NCBI RefSeq assembly: GCF_016904885.1
Contig: NZ_JADWYI010000001.1
Location: forward strand, 7,497,224-7,561,223
DNA: 64,000 bases
Origin: Archangium primigenium
GTDB lineage: Bacteria; Myxococcota; Myxococcia; Myxococcales; Myxococcaceae
Reading direction: 5' to 3'
Shown here piece after piece: positions 24,852-34,966 of the stretch. The notes below the pieces were generated by a model. It had not been told where the DNA came from, searched no databases, and worked only from the letters and a program-made list of their open reading frames with translations. Position numbers and translations under genes: made by a program. Numbering within the stretch: the stretch's first letter is position 1; every line of letters begins with the position of its first letter.

Positions 24852-26816
24852 TCAGTCCTTGACGGGCGTGGCCTTGAGGGCGGCCTTGCCCTCCTTCACG
24901 TACACCTGGAAGCGCACCGTCTTGCAGGCGTACTTCTGCACGAGCTGCTCCTTGTTCTTGCGCAGCTTGGCCACGAACTTGTCGTACGTCAGGCCGTCCT
25001 GGGCCTCACCGCAGTGCTCGCGGGTGACGACGAACTCGCGGAAGACGTCCTGGAAGTGCTGCTCCTCGGTGAGGGCCACCGCCCCGGCGCCCATGGGCAC
25101 CGGCGTGTGGGCGGCGGGCGGCACCGCCATGTTCATCACCTGCTTGGGGATGCCCATGAAGGGCGTGGGCGCGGCCATGCCCGGGTGGCCCGAGGGCGGA
25201 GGCGGAATCGGCAGGTTCACCTCGGCCGTCATCGGCCGGGCCGAGCGCGCGAGCAGCTCGCTGGGAATCGCCGCCACCCGCGTGGTCTCCGGCGCCTCGT
25301 CGTCCCCGAAGGCCGAGGGCAGGCCCGCCTGGGCCGCGGCGGCCGCGAAGGGATCCGCCGCCTGCTGCAGCGAGTAGGCCGCGGTGGGGTGATCCTCGAA
25401 CTCGAACGCGTTCTTGCGCGGCGCCGCCGACGGCACGTTGGCGTCCGGGGCGGCGGGCGGGAACGCGAAGGGCTCGGCGCCCAGGGCCGCGAAGGGATCC
25501 TTGCCCGGCACGGTGGGCGAGGCGAAGGGGTCGCGCACCGGCGTGGCCGGCGAGGCGAACGGATAGGCGTCCGCGGTGGGCGGCGGGGCCATGTCGTAGG
25601 CCGGCTCGGCCACGGGCGGCGCCGTCGCGTAGGCGTCCTGCACCGGCGGCGGCGGCGGGAAGGGGAAGTCGTCCGCGCTCATCGAGGGAGGCTCCACGGG
25701 AGCGGGCGCCACGGCGGCCTGCGCCACCGGGGCGACGGCCACGGGCGCGGGCTGCACGGCGGCCTTGCCCTTGCCCTTGGAGGCCTTGTCCGCGGCGGGG
25801 GCGGCGGCGTGGGAGCCTCCCCCCAGCAGCAGCGTCCACAGGAGCGAGGCGCCCACGAGGCCGAGCAGCGCGAAGAGGGCGTTCTGCTGGTAGTCCGCGA
25901 GCGACGTCATGAAGGGGCGCGTGCTGGACACGGCCACGATCTCCATCCCGTCGCCCAGCGGCTGCCGCGAGCCCACGGACATCGGCGCCTCGCCGCCCTT
26001 CCAGTCATCGCCCCGGACGAGCAGCGGCAGCCAGACGTGGGGCAACTGGGGCAGCAGCGTGCGGACCGAGCCGCGCCGCACGACGTGGCCGGACTGGCCG
26101 ACGATGAGCGTCTTGCGCCCGTGCTCGGCCAGCTCCGACTCGGAGCCCGCCGTGCCAATCACCTTGTCGCCCTGGAGCACCATGAGCGCGGCGACCCCGG
26201 AGGACAGCGTCGCGGTGTCGAGCATCTTGGGCGTGAACAGCGGCGCGCCCACCACCAGGGTGGCGGCCACGTCCGAGCGGCCGCCCTCGGCGTTCCACAG
26301 CACGGGCACGGAGAAGAAGACGTGCGGGGCGCCGAACGCGTCCTGCACGTGGCCCTCGGCGCCCACCTTGAGCAGGGCGCGCGGATCGAACGCGTCGTCC
26401 GCGAGCGGCTCGCCGCCGGCGCGCGAGTACAGGGCGCCGTCCGGAGTGAGCAGCGCGAGCACCAGCGAGTCCTTGAGCGACTCGGGCACGAGCTCGGCGG
26501 AAGCGGTGCGCAGGGCGGCGAAGCGCTCGCCCACGGGCGGCTCCACGATGCGGATGCCCTTGCCCTTGGGCAGGGATTCCACCTGGGGCTGCACGGCGGT
26601 GGCCACGTCGGGGCTGGAGGCGAGCGCGAGCGCCACGCGCTGCAGTGCCGAGCGGCGTGCTTCCATCGCACGCGACACCTCGGCGATGGCCGCAGTAGGA
26701 GAAGCCGCCGCGCCTTCCACCGCCCGCGCGCTCAGGGGGCCGGACAGCAGCGGCAGATGAATCGCACCCAATCCGAGGACCAGGAGCGCGAAGAGGAGAA
26801 ACTTTAGGCGGACCAT
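24852..26816 (-). CDS. MXAN_5187-type membrane protein (sensor-like, Pro-rich cytoplasmic region)
   Basis: From the ATG at 26816 (AAGG seven bases before it) the protein has 654 residues. It has a first membrane span at about 5-28, an extracytoplasmic domain of roughly 290 residues resembling a cache-like sensor (LVLALLTPDGALYSRAGGEP, VFFSVPVLWNAEGG, VAALMVLQGDKVIGTAGSES), and a second span (ALFALLGLVGASLLWTLLLG, about 320-340). A long Pro/Ala/Phe-rich linker follows (350-560) and a conserved C-terminal domain with DVFREFVVTREHCGEAQDG and YDKFVAKLRKNKEQLVQKY. That C-terminus matches what I recall as the MXAN_5187 C-terminal domain of myxobacteria. The role is unknown; signalling through the C-terminal domain is inference. 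Confidence 0.7.
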   Translation of the reverse strand: MVRLKFLLFALLVLGLGAIHLPLLSGPLSARAVEGAAASPTAAIAEVSRAMEARRSALQRVALALASSPDVATAVQPQVESLPKGKGIRIVEPPVGERFAALRTASAELVPESLKDSLVLALLTPDGALYSRAGGEPLADDAFDPRALLKVGAEGHVQDAFGAPHVFFSVPVLWNAEGGRSDVAATLVVGAPLFTPKMLDTATLSSGVAALMVLQGDKVIGTAGSESELAEHGRKTLIVGQSGHVVRRGSVRTLLPQLPHVWLPLLVRGDDWKGGEAPMSVGSRQPLGDGMEIVAVSSTRPFMTSLADYQQNALFALLGLVGASLLWTLLLGGGSHAAAPAADKASKGKGKAAVQPAPVAVAPVAQAAVAPAPVEPPSMSADDFPFPPPPPVQDAYATAPPVAEPAYDMAPPPTADAYPFASPATPVRDPFASPTVPGKDPFAALGAEPFAFPPAAPDANVPSAAPRKNAFEFEDHPTAAYSLQQAADPFAAAAAQAGLPSAFGDDEAPETTRVAAIPSELLARSARPMTAEVNLPIPPPPSGHPGMAAPTPFMGIPKQVMNMAVPPAAHTPVPMGAGAVALTEEQHFQDVFREFVVTREHCGEAQDGLTYDKFVAKLRKNKEQLVQKYACKTVRFQVYVKEGKAALKATPVKD

Positions 26817-26944
26817 CACCGACCTTTAAGCCCGGGGTGGAGGCGCGGTTATATCGTCCACGCCTTGGACCCAGCAAGAATCGTGCGGCGTCCGCCTGGG
26901 AGCCCGGACAGCGAGCAAGAAGCCCGGGCCCCCGGTCGCCCGGC

Positions 26945-27289
26945 CTACAGGCGAACGTCGTACGGCAGCCCGTCGGGGCTCGCGTCCTGGCGCTTCTCCA
27001 CCATGCGCTTGACCGCGTTGACCAGCCGGTCGCGCGCCAGGTCGATGGCGGCGAACATGGTCTCCGCCGTCTCGGTGATATTCACGGACGGGAAGCCCGG
27101 CATGCGCACCGTCACCCGGCACTCCTGGTCCACACCCCCCTTGGGCCCGTTGACGTCCTTGAGGGCGATATCGATCTCCGCCGCCTCGCTGTCGACGAAC
27201 TTGGCGATGGGCTCCACCAGGTGCCCATTGGCGTAGTCCCGCAGCGAATCCGTCAGGCTCAAATGGATCCCGCGCATCAACACCTTCAT
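26945..27289 (-). CDS. hpf: ribosome hibernation promoting factor (short HPF/RaiA type)
   Basis: The 114-residue protein has the HPF beta-alpha-beta-beta-beta-alpha pattern: MKVLMRGIHLSLTDSLRDYA, HLVEPIAKFVDSEAAEIDIA, CRVTVRMPGFPSVNITETAE and MFAAIDLARDRLVNAVKRMV. It is the short form, without the C-terminal dimerisation domain of long HPF. Proteins of this family bind the small ribosomal subunit in the tRNA/mRNA channel and shut ribosomes down in stationary phase. A strong ribosome site (GGGAGGTAA) precedes the ATG at 27289. It is upstream of, and on the same strand as, the MXAN_5187-type gene, 128 bases apart. Confidence 0.9.
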   Translation of the reverse strand: MKVLMRGIHLSLTDSLRDYANGHLVEPIAKFVDSEAAEIDIALKDVNGPKGGVDQECRVTVRMPGFPSVNITETAETMFAAIDLARDRLVNAVKRMVEKRQDASPDGLPYDVRL

Positions 27290-27464
27290 GCGTTACCTCC
27301 CTTGGTCTCCCCACAATGCGCAGTCCCGGCGCCGGGCGTGAGGCGGGGCCTGTCGGTTTAGACCTCGCCGCCCGCTTCCCTGGCCGCTCCACGGGCGGTG
27401 AGACGCGGAGGGGGGAGGATGCTTCTGGCGGAAGGAAGCGTTAGCCATTGGCATGGGGGAGCGA

Positions 27465-27821
27465 ATGGGTGACCGGATCAAGGTACTGCTGGTGGAAGAT
27501 GATGGAGACAGCCGGGAGCTCCTCGCGGAGCTGCTCGAGCCGGACTTCGACGTCATCACCGCGGTGGATGGCGTCTCGGGGCTGCAGGCCTTCGAGAACG
27601 ACCACCCGGACGTGGTCATCACCGACGAGTCCCTGCCCCGGATGTGCGGCACGGCCTTGGCCCAGGAGGTCAAGAACCGCGAGCCGCGAACGGGCGTGGT
27701 GTTGGTGTCCGGATATTCGAACGTGGACGCTGGATGCTGTGACGAGGTCCTGCGCAAGCCCGTGGATGTCGAGCGTTTGTCAGACGTCATCGGAAGGCTC
27801 GGGGAAGCGGCCAGGCACTGA
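27465..27821 (+). CDS. stand-alone response regulator receiver protein
   Basis: A single receiver domain of 118 residues (122 if the ATG at 27453 is used). The motifs are LLVEDDGDS (acidic pocket), VVITDESLPRMCG with the phosphoacceptor Asp, VVLVSGYSN and LRKPVDVERL with the conserved Lys. No output domain follows, as in CheY/Spo0F-like proteins, so it probably passes a signal by protein contact or phosphotransfer. GGGGGAG immediately precedes the second ATG. No histidine kinase is adjacent; the next gene downstream on the same strand, 57 bases away, encodes a small zinc-ribbon protein. Confidence 0.88.
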   Translation: MGDRIKVLLVEDDGDSRELLAELLEPDFDVITAVDGVSGLQAFENDHPDVVITDESLPRMCGTALAQEVKNREPRTGVVLVSGYSNVDAGCCDEVLRKPVDVERLSDVIGRLGEAARH

Positions 27822-27878
27822 GGTGGGGGTGCTAACTTCGCGCCTGGTTGCCAGGTTGTGTTCCTGGAGGGAGGCACG

Positions 27879-28319
27879 ATGAAGTACTGCATGCAGTGCG
27901 GTTCCGAGTACCAGGATGGCGTGGTGCGTTGCGCGGACTGTCCCGACAGCGCCCTGGTGGACGCGGAGACGATGAGCCAGCGGCACATTCCCCTGCCGGG
28001 CGAGAGCGACACGCGCAAGTTCGCGCGGGTGGCCACCGCCGAGGACCAGTTCACCGCCGAGGACTACGTGCGGCTGCTGGAACTCAAGAGCATCCCCGTC
28101 TTCGCCCAGCCGCGACGCGCCGGCGTGGTGGACGTGCTCACCACGGGCGCCCTGGAATCCTGGTGGGACATCATGGTCGGCGAGGAGCACCTCGCGCAGG
28201 CCGCCCAGCTCATCGCCCAGGAGCAACAACAGCTGGAGTCCACCTCCGCGGAGGCCGCGCGGGCCGCCGAGGAGGAGGAACTCGAGACGGAGAGCGCCGT
28301 GCCGCCGGGAGGCCCCTAG
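27879..28319 (+). CDS. small zinc-ribbon protein with DUF2007-like domain
   Basis: The 146-residue protein starts with MKYCMQCGSEYQDGVVRCADCP, a four-cysteine CxxC...CxxC zinc ribbon. Residues about 48-110 (FARVATAEDQFTAEDYVRLL, ELKSIPVFAQPRRAGVVDVL, WWDIMVGEEHLAQAAQLIAQ) read like a DUF2007-type putative signal-transducing alpha/beta domain. The tail is Glu/Ala-rich. A good ribosome site (GGAGGGAGG) is eight bases before the ATG at 27879. Function is unknown; the ribbon could serve protein contact rather than DNA binding. It is convergent with the DUF1460 gene, whose stop is 14 bases away. Confidence 0.7.
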   Translation: MKYCMQCGSEYQDGVVRCADCPDSALVDAETMSQRHIPLPGESDTRKFARVATAEDQFTAEDYVRLLELKSIPVFAQPRRAGVVDVLTTGALESWWDIMVGEEHLAQAAQLIAQEQQQLESTSAEAARAAEEEELETESAVPPGGP

Positions 28320-28332
28320 GCGGCGGTGCGTT

Positions 28333-29247
28333 TCACTCCGAGTGGACCCAGGCCCCGCGCGCGGGCGCGGGCGCCAGGACCTCGAAGAGGCTCACCCCGG
28401 TGACCCTCCACTTGTCGTACTTCGCGTTGCGCGCGAGGAAGCTCTCCAGGTCCTCGTCCACCACCCGGCCGGCGCCGTCCGCGCCGCGCCGCGCGTGCCG
28501 CAGCCACGTGCGCTTGCCCTTCTGCACCACGAAGCCCAGGTGGGTGATGCGCGTGGCCTTGTAGGGCATGTCCTCGCGCAGCACGACGAGGATGCTCCCG
28601 GAGGGCACCTGCCGGGCGTGGGCCATCACCCGCTCCAGCGGAATCATGTCCAGCTCGAACGTGCCCTCCACCTGGCGCTCGCGGGGCAGGCCCAGGGACA
28701 GCGAGGACGGCGACTTCCAGGACTGCGCGGTGAGCGTCTTGCGCACCCGCACGGTGTCCTCGCCCCCCAGGGTCCGCGTCACGTCCAGCAGGAAGCCCTT
28801 GCGCTGGTTGTTGGGCAGCCACTGGGCCTCCATGAGGTGGTTGCGCTCCTCGTAGGTGGGCGCGTTCGCGTAGCGCAGGCGCTCGAGCAGCCCGGCCACC
28901 TCGGTGTCCGCCCGCGCCAGGCTCATGGCCAGCGTCTGCTCCACGAAGGTGAGGCAGTCCACCGCGTCCAGGCGGAAGGAGGGATCCGGGTCCACCCCCT
29001 GCCCCTCGCCCAGGGGCGAGTGCACGTACGGGGTGCCGAGGAAGCGCTCGCTCACGCGCAAGAGTCGCTCGGGCAGGGTCAGGCCCGCGTCCCCGGCGAT
29101 GACCTCCGCGCGCTCGCGCTCGCTGAGCGACGTCCAGCCCGTGGGGACCCGGGCATTGAGATGGGGCGGCAGCACGGGCGGCGTCGAGACGGGCGCGGCC
29201 ACCGGGGCCTGCGCGAGCAGCGTGGCCACCAGGACGGCGAGGGTCAC
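28333..29247 (-). CDS. DUF1460 family (N-acetylmuramoyl-L-alanine amidase-like) exported protein
   Basis: The 304-residue protein starts at a GTG that overlaps the stop of the upstream HEAT-repeat gene (GTGA). After a signal peptide (VTLAVLVATLLAQAPVAAP) it shows the DUF1460 cysteine-peptidase-like pattern: RFLGTPYVHSPLGEG, LDAVDCLTFVEQTLAMSLA with the presumed nucleophile Cys, and ITHLGFVVQKG with the presumed catalytic His. Members of this NlpC/P60-like family are thought to act on cell-wall peptides or amidated muropeptides. The coupled HEAT-repeat partner suggests the two work together in the envelope (inference). Confidence 0.8.
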   Translation of the reverse strand: MTLAVLVATLLAQAPVAAPVSTPPVLPPHLNARVPTGWTSLSERERAEVIAGDAGLTLPERLLRVSERFLGTPYVHSPLGEGQGVDPDPSFRLDAVDCLTFVEQTLAMSLARADTEVAGLLERLRYANAPTYEERNHLMEAQWLPNNQRKGFLLDVTRTLGGEDTVRVRKTLTAQSWKSPSSLSLGLPRERQVEGTFELDMIPLERVMAHARQVPSGSILVVLREDMPYKATRITHLGFVVQKGKRTWLRHARRGADGAGRVVDEDLESFLARNAKYDKWRVTGVSLFEVLAPAPARGAWVHSE

Positions 29248-30239
29248 TTCGTCGCCCCCGCCACGCCCGCCGCGCGCAGGATGGCCTTGCGCTGGTCATC
29301 CGCGAGCTGGAGCGTCTCCAGCTCCTTCTCGTAGACGAGCTTCTCCGTGCCGTTGGCGTTCCACGAGGCGAGCACGAGCCAGGGCAGCATCTTCTTGTCC
29401 CCGCCCTGCGAGAGGATGCGGGCCGCGCCCGCCGCGAGCGCGCGGTCCTTGTCCTCGAGCAGCGGCCGCAGCGCCTCGCCCGCCTGCTTCTCCGGCACGC
29501 CCTCGTAGAGCGCCAGGCCCTGGCGGCGCACGTGCTTGTCCTCGCTGGCGAGCAGCTTCCGGGCGAAGGCGAAGCCCTCGGGGGCGCCCAACAGGCACAG
29601 GCCCCGGGCGGCGGCGAAGCGGGTGGTCTCCGAGCTGTCGTCGAGGAAGCCCTTGAGGGCGGGCCCCTGCTTCTTGTCGCCCGTGGCCCCGGCCGCCTCC
29701 AGCATCATCACGCGCGTCTGCATGTCGGACTCCTGGCGTGCCGCCTCCACCAGGGGGGCGCCCACCCGGGGGTCCCGGCTGGCGCCCAGGGCCCGCGCCG
29801 CCTCCCGGCGCGCCCCGAGCGACTTGTCCTCCAGGAGCGGCAGCAGCACGTCCACGCGCCGCGAGCGCAGCTTGCCCAGGCCCTGCGCCGCGTACATGCG
29901 CACCGCGCCATCCTCGTGGCCCACCAGCCGCAGCAGCAGGGGCTCGGCCGGGCGCGTCTCCAGCCCCGCCACCACCGCCGTCACGTCCCGCAGGCGCCGC
30001 GGCTCGAGGATCATCGACATCCGACGCTCGAGGAGTTGCACCGCGTAGGCCTCCTCGCGCTGGGTGCGCAGGCGCGAGATGGCCGCGGGCACGGCGATGC
30101 GCCCCTCGAGCACGTCCTGCACCAGGTCCTCGGTGACCGACCGGCGCTCCATGCGCTTCTGGGCCGACGGGGGGGCGGCGTGCGCGAGCGGCGCGGCCAG
30201 GGACAACACGAGGAGCAGACGGACGGGGGGAAGTCGCAC
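29244..30239 (-). CDS. exported HEAT-repeat protein
   Basis: A GTG at 30239 gives 331 residues beginning with a signal peptide (VRLPPVRLLLVLSLAAPLAH, cleavage near AHA). The mature protein is built from HEAT-like helical pairs: LLLRLVGHEDGAVRMYAAQG, VDVLLPLLEDKSLGARREAA, FLDDSSETTRFAAARGLCLL and LRPLLEDKDRALAAGAARIL. Longer frames upstream lack any leader-like start and cross the promoter region of the divergent gene. HEAT solenoids act as scaffolds. It is the first gene of a two-gene unit with the DUF1460 enzyme, translationally coupled by GTGA. Confidence 0.8.
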   Translation of the reverse strand: MRLPPVRLLLVLSLAAPLAHAAPPSAQKRMERRSVTEDLVQDVLEGRIAVPAAISRLRTQREEAYAVQLLERRMSMILEPRRLRDVTAVVAGLETRPAEPLLLRLVGHEDGAVRMYAAQGLGKLRSRRVDVLLPLLEDKSLGARREAARALGASRDPRVGAPLVEAARQESDMQTRVMMLEAAGATGDKKQGPALKGFLDDSSETTRFAAARGLCLLGAPEGFAFARKLLASEDKHVRRQGLALYEGVPEKQAGEALRPLLEDKDRALAAGAARILSQGGDKKMLPWLVLASWNANGTEKLVYEKELETLQLADDQRKAILRAAGVAGATK

Positions 30240-30319
30240 GGGGGTGGAGGATGGCAAGCCCCGCTCGGGGCTGTCAAAAACGCCGCGCCCCCACCCTTTG
30301 TTCCCGGTCACCCCGATTC

Positions 30320-30348
30320 TTGACCCCCTCCGGGGCGATTGATACGAC
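30320..30348 (+). promoter_or_regulatory. sigma-70-like promoter for the DUF4398/OmpA operon
   Basis: TTGACC, a 17-base spacer and TACGAC lie 42 bases upstream of the ATG at 30390. The -35 matches five of six consensus bases; the -10 is weaker. The position fits transcription of the lipoprotein/OmpA pair. Confidence 0.5.
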
Positions 30349-30389
30349 CGCCCCCAGTGTCTTCCAGCCTTTACCCCGAGGCCCCTTCC

Positions 30390-30722
30390 ATGAAGCGACT
30401 CCTGGCAGTGGTGGCTGTGGCGGGCGCCCTGTGCGGCTGCGGCCCCGTGAAGTCCACCTCGCACCTGCTGGACGCCGAGGTGCAGATCCAGGCGGCCCGC
30501 ACCGCGGGCGCCGAGAAGCTGGCCCCCTACGAGTGGACGGCCGCCAACCTCTACATCCACAAGGCGCGCGAGGAGGTCGGCTTCTCCGACTACCAGGCGG
30601 GCGTGGACTTCTCCGTGAAGGCCTCGCGCTTCGCCACCGAGGCCCGGGAGAAGGCGCTCTCCGTGGCCAACGAGAGCATCGACAACGCCGAGTCCCAGAG
30701 CCTGCCCACCCCCAGCCCCTGA
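30390..30722 (+). CDS. DUF4398 domain lipoprotein
   Basis: The 110-residue product has a lipoprotein leader (MKRLLAVVAVAGALCGC, Cys17) and a helical DUF4398 domain: LDAEVQIQAARTAGAEKLAP, YEWTAANLYIHKAREEVGFS and DFSVKASRFATEAREKALSV. DUF4398 proteins commonly sit next to OmpA-type proteins and are thought to help anchor the outer membrane to peptidoglycan; the same helical pattern is repeated in the N-terminal part of the following OmpA protein. The next gene begins 18 bases later, so they form an operon. Confidence 0.82.
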   Translation: MKRLLAVVAVAGALCGCGPVKSTSHLLDAEVQIQAARTAGAEKLAPYEWTAANLYIHKAREEVGFSDYQAGVDFSVKASRFATEAREKALSVANESIDNAESQSLPTPSP

Positions 30723-30740
30723 CCCAGGGAGCCCCTACCG

Positions 30741-32435
<1,695 letters not shown>

Positions 32436-32457
32436 CACCGGGCGGCTCCGGCCGCCT

Positions 32458-32488
32458 CCCCCACCCCGCCCGCTGCCGGGGGGTGGGG
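32458..32488. terminator. GC-rich hairpin between the OmpA and truD genes
   Basis: CCCCACCCC and GGGGTGGGG form a nine-base-pair stem in the 77-base gap between two convergent genes. There is no T-tract on either side, so it may act as a barrier or a factor-assisted terminator. Confidence 0.35.
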
Positions 32489-32512
32489 CCTCGCGAAGCC
32501 TCGGGGACGCGC

Positions 32513-33544
32513 TCAGCCGTCCTTGAGCAGCTCGTGGAGGATCTCCGTGGCGTAGGAGCCCTTGGGCAGCTCGAAGGTGAGCCGCAGGTCCTCGCCCTCG
32601 GCCTCCAGCTCCGCGCCCCCGAGCCGCACCCGGTAGGGCCTGCGCCCGCCCTGGGTCTCATCGCCTCCGCGCCGGAAGTCCTCGGGCGTCACACCCGCCT
32701 CGACGAGCAGCCGGGCCTCGGCCTCGGCCACGCTGCCGGCCGCCGCGGTCATCTTCGGCCCGAAGAGCGGCCCGGCCGGGCTCACCTCGAAGGCGGCCAC
32801 CCGGGGCCCATCCACCTCGACGGACTCGGACACGAACAGGCCGCCCGTGTCCTCCTTGCGCAGCACGTCCCCCAGGAGCGCCTGGTCGAAGGTGCCCGCG
32901 AGCAGCCGCTCCACCAGGGCGCGGTTGAACAGCCGGGACTGGAACGCGGAGAGGTAGAGCTTGCGCTGGAACTTGTCCGGGCGGCGCGGCAGGCGCTGCC
33001 CGAGCAGCAGCAGGCGGCCGAAGTCGGCGTTGTCGCCCTCGCGGCCGAAGCGCTGGTCGCCGAAGTAGTTGGGCACGCCCCGCGTCTGGAGCCGGGAGAA
33101 GGACTCGCGCGCCGCGCCCACGTCCCGCACGCCGCGCAGGCGCAGCCGGAAGCGGTTTCCCTTGAGGTGCCCCGTGCGCAGCTTGTTGCCGTGGCGCTTG
33201 CTCCACAGCACGCTCACGCCCTCCAGCGCGAAGTCGGCCAGGCGCGCCTCCGCCCGGGCGGGCACGGACAGGAGCTGGCGGGTGATGGCCTGGCGATCCT
33301 TCATGCCCGCCACGCCCACGTCGCCCTCGTCCACGCCGAGCGCGCCGGACAAGGCCTTCACCACCTCGCGCGTGTCCCGGCCCCGCTTCTCCACCCAGAG
33401 GAACAGGTGCTCGCCCTCGCCGGACGGCGCGTAGGCGGGCAGCTCCTCCACCTCGAAGTCCTCGGGCACCAGCTTGAAGGCCCCGCCACACCCCGGCACG
33501 TCCTCGGTCAACCGGGGGCGCCGCGCGTCGGGCGGCGCCGTCAC
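32513..33544 (-). CDS. truD: tRNA pseudouridine(13) synthase TruD
   Basis: The GTG at 33544 overlaps the stop of the upstream DUF4388 gene and gives 343 residues. TruD motifs are present: FKLVPEDFEVEELPAYAPSG, GEHLFLWVEKRGRDTREVV, GVAGMKDRQAITRQ with catalytic Asp83, NRFRLRLRGV, GVPNYFGDQRFG and LSAFQSRLFNRAL. TruD converts U13 of tRNA-Glu to pseudouridine. The C-terminal 70 residues (ARLLVEAGVTPEDFRRGGDE and beyond) fit the family. Coupling to a DUF4388 regulator has no obvious functional reason. It is convergent with the OmpA operon. Confidence 0.93.
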   Translation of the reverse strand: MTAPPDARRPRLTEDVPGCGGAFKLVPEDFEVEELPAYAPSGEGEHLFLWVEKRGRDTREVVKALSGALGVDEGDVGVAGMKDRQAITRQLLSVPARAEARLADFALEGVSVLWSKRHGNKLRTGHLKGNRFRLRLRGVRDVGAARESFSRLQTRGVPNYFGDQRFGREGDNADFGRLLLLGQRLPRRPDKFQRKLYLSAFQSRLFNRALVERLLAGTFDQALLGDVLRKEDTGGLFVSESVEVDGPRVAAFEVSPAGPLFGPKMTAAAGSVAEAEARLLVEAGVTPEDFRRGGDETQGGRRPYRVRLGGAELEAEGEDLRLTFELPKGSYATEILHELLKDG

Positions 33545-34959
33545 GTGCCCCCCAGCGCGGTGAGCATGTCCTTCACCCGCCGGGCCAGGTCCTCGTCCGC
33601 GCGCGACTCGAGCAGCTCCCCCGCCTGGAACAGTAGGAAGAACATCACGTCGCTGAGCGCCTGGCGGAAGGCGGCCATGGGCTCGGAGCCCAGGGCGGTG
33701 CGGTGCTGGGCGTAGGCGTCGATGAGCCGGGCATCCGACAGGCTGCCATCCGGCGCGAAGGCGAGCCCCGCCAGCACGGGCGAGGACGACAGCGCCTGGC
33801 CGGACAGGGCCGCGTTGGCCGAGGCGATGAACTCGCGCGCCAGGCCTTGCTTGGACACCTCGGTGGCGATCTCCCGGAAGATGCGGTTGAAGACGCGCAC
33901 CACCTCGCCCACCTCGGGCATCGGGGACGCGTCCTGCATCGAGGTGATGGAGCGCAGGCCGGACTGGGTCGTGCGCACCGCCTGCAGCCCCGTGGAGGAC
34001 GGGCGCACCACGGGGATGCCCATGATGCTGCGCGGGCGCACCGAGGGCAGGCCGGACAAGGACGGCGTGGCGGCGCCCTGGGGCTTGTCCGACAGCCCCA
34101 CGAAGCCGCCCTCCATCAGGCCGTAGAGGACCTTGGTCACGTCGAACTCGGACAGGCGGCTCGCCTGGCCTAGCTCCAGCACCGTGCGCCGGCCGTCCAC
34201 CAGGTTGAGCACCCGGTCCTCGTCGGGCTCGAGCTTGGCGAAGGTGGGCGCCTTGCGCATCACGTGCAGGCGGCTGTGGGGGATGCGTTTGCGGAAGTGC
34301 GCCAGCTCGTCGATCTTCCGGATGCTGTCCATGAGCAGGCTCTGCGTGGACAGCTGGATGTTGTGGCCGAGCTTGTCCTCCACGGGCTGATCCACGAGGA
34401 AGAAGCTGCCCTCGCGGCACAGCACGATGGCGTGGAAGATCTCGCTCACCTGGTGCGTCACGCACCGGAACAGGTCATGCGCCTGCAACAGGCCGCGCTC
34501 CACCAGGGTGCGGCCAATCTTGGAGGGCGGCTGCTCGCGCAGCACGGCCTCCAGCTGGGCCCGGTCCACGTAGCCCAGGCGCACGAGCACTTCTCCGAGC
34601 CGGTCCGCCGCCACGTCCGACGTGGCGCCCCGCACCTCGCCCTCGCGCAGCACCACCGAGCGCTCACCGCCGGGGGCCTGCACCCGCACGATGCCGCTCC
34701 AGCGCGCCTGGCTCAGGAAGGCGATGAGGTCGGCCAGGGGAAAGCCGGATGCATCGCCGGAGAGCACCACGCGGGGCGTGGGCACCGAGCCGCCCTCCGC
34801 GGGCGAGCGCGAGAAGACGAGCAGGTCGGGCGACGTGGACTGCAGCACGTACGAGCCCGTGCGCCCGGAGAGGGGTGAGGGCGCCGAGGGAGCCTGGGGC
34901 CCCGTGGCGCGCTCGTCGGGAACCAGGTGCGTGCCGTCGATGCGAAAGCGCTGACTCAT
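33541..34959 (-). CDS. DUF4388 domain protein
   Basis: The 472-residue soluble protein has a DUF4388 (PATAN-like) core: SGFPLADLIAFLSQARWSGI, VRVQAPGGERSVVLREGEVR and GEVLVRLGYVDRAQLEAVLR. A second region (about 235-300: HVMRKAPTFAKLEPDEDRVL, VLELGQASRLSEFDVTKVLY) looks like a winged-helix module, then Ser/Pro-rich linker repeats, and a helical C-terminus (VRVFNRIFREIATEVSK). DUF4388 proteins are abundant in myxobacteria and are linked to signalling and gliding, but their biochemistry is unclear. It lies between the DsbA-like gene (seven bases upstream) and truD (4-base overlap), so all three are one transcript. Confidence 0.8.
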   Translation of the reverse strand: MSQRFRIDGTHLVPDERATGPQAPSAPSPLSGRTGSYVLQSTSPDLLVFSRSPAEGGSVPTPRVVLSGDASGFPLADLIAFLSQARWSGIVRVQAPGGERSVVLREGEVRGATSDVAADRLGEVLVRLGYVDRAQLEAVLREQPPSKIGRTLVERGLLQAHDLFRCVTHQVSEIFHAIVLCREGSFFLVDQPVEDKLGHNIQLSTQSLLMDSIRKIDELAHFRKRIPHSRLHVMRKAPTFAKLEPDEDRVLNLVDGRRTVLELGQASRLSEFDVTKVLYGLMEGGFVGLSDKPQGAATPSLSGLPSVRPRSIMGIPVVRPSSTGLQAVRTTQSGLRSITSMQDASPMPEVGEVVRVFNRIFREIATEVSKQGLAREFIASANAALSGQALSSSPVLAGLAFAPDGSLSDARLIDAYAQHRTALGSEPMAAFRQALSDVMFFLLFQAGELLESRADEDLARRVKDMLTALGGT

Positions 34960-34966
34960 GGACCCG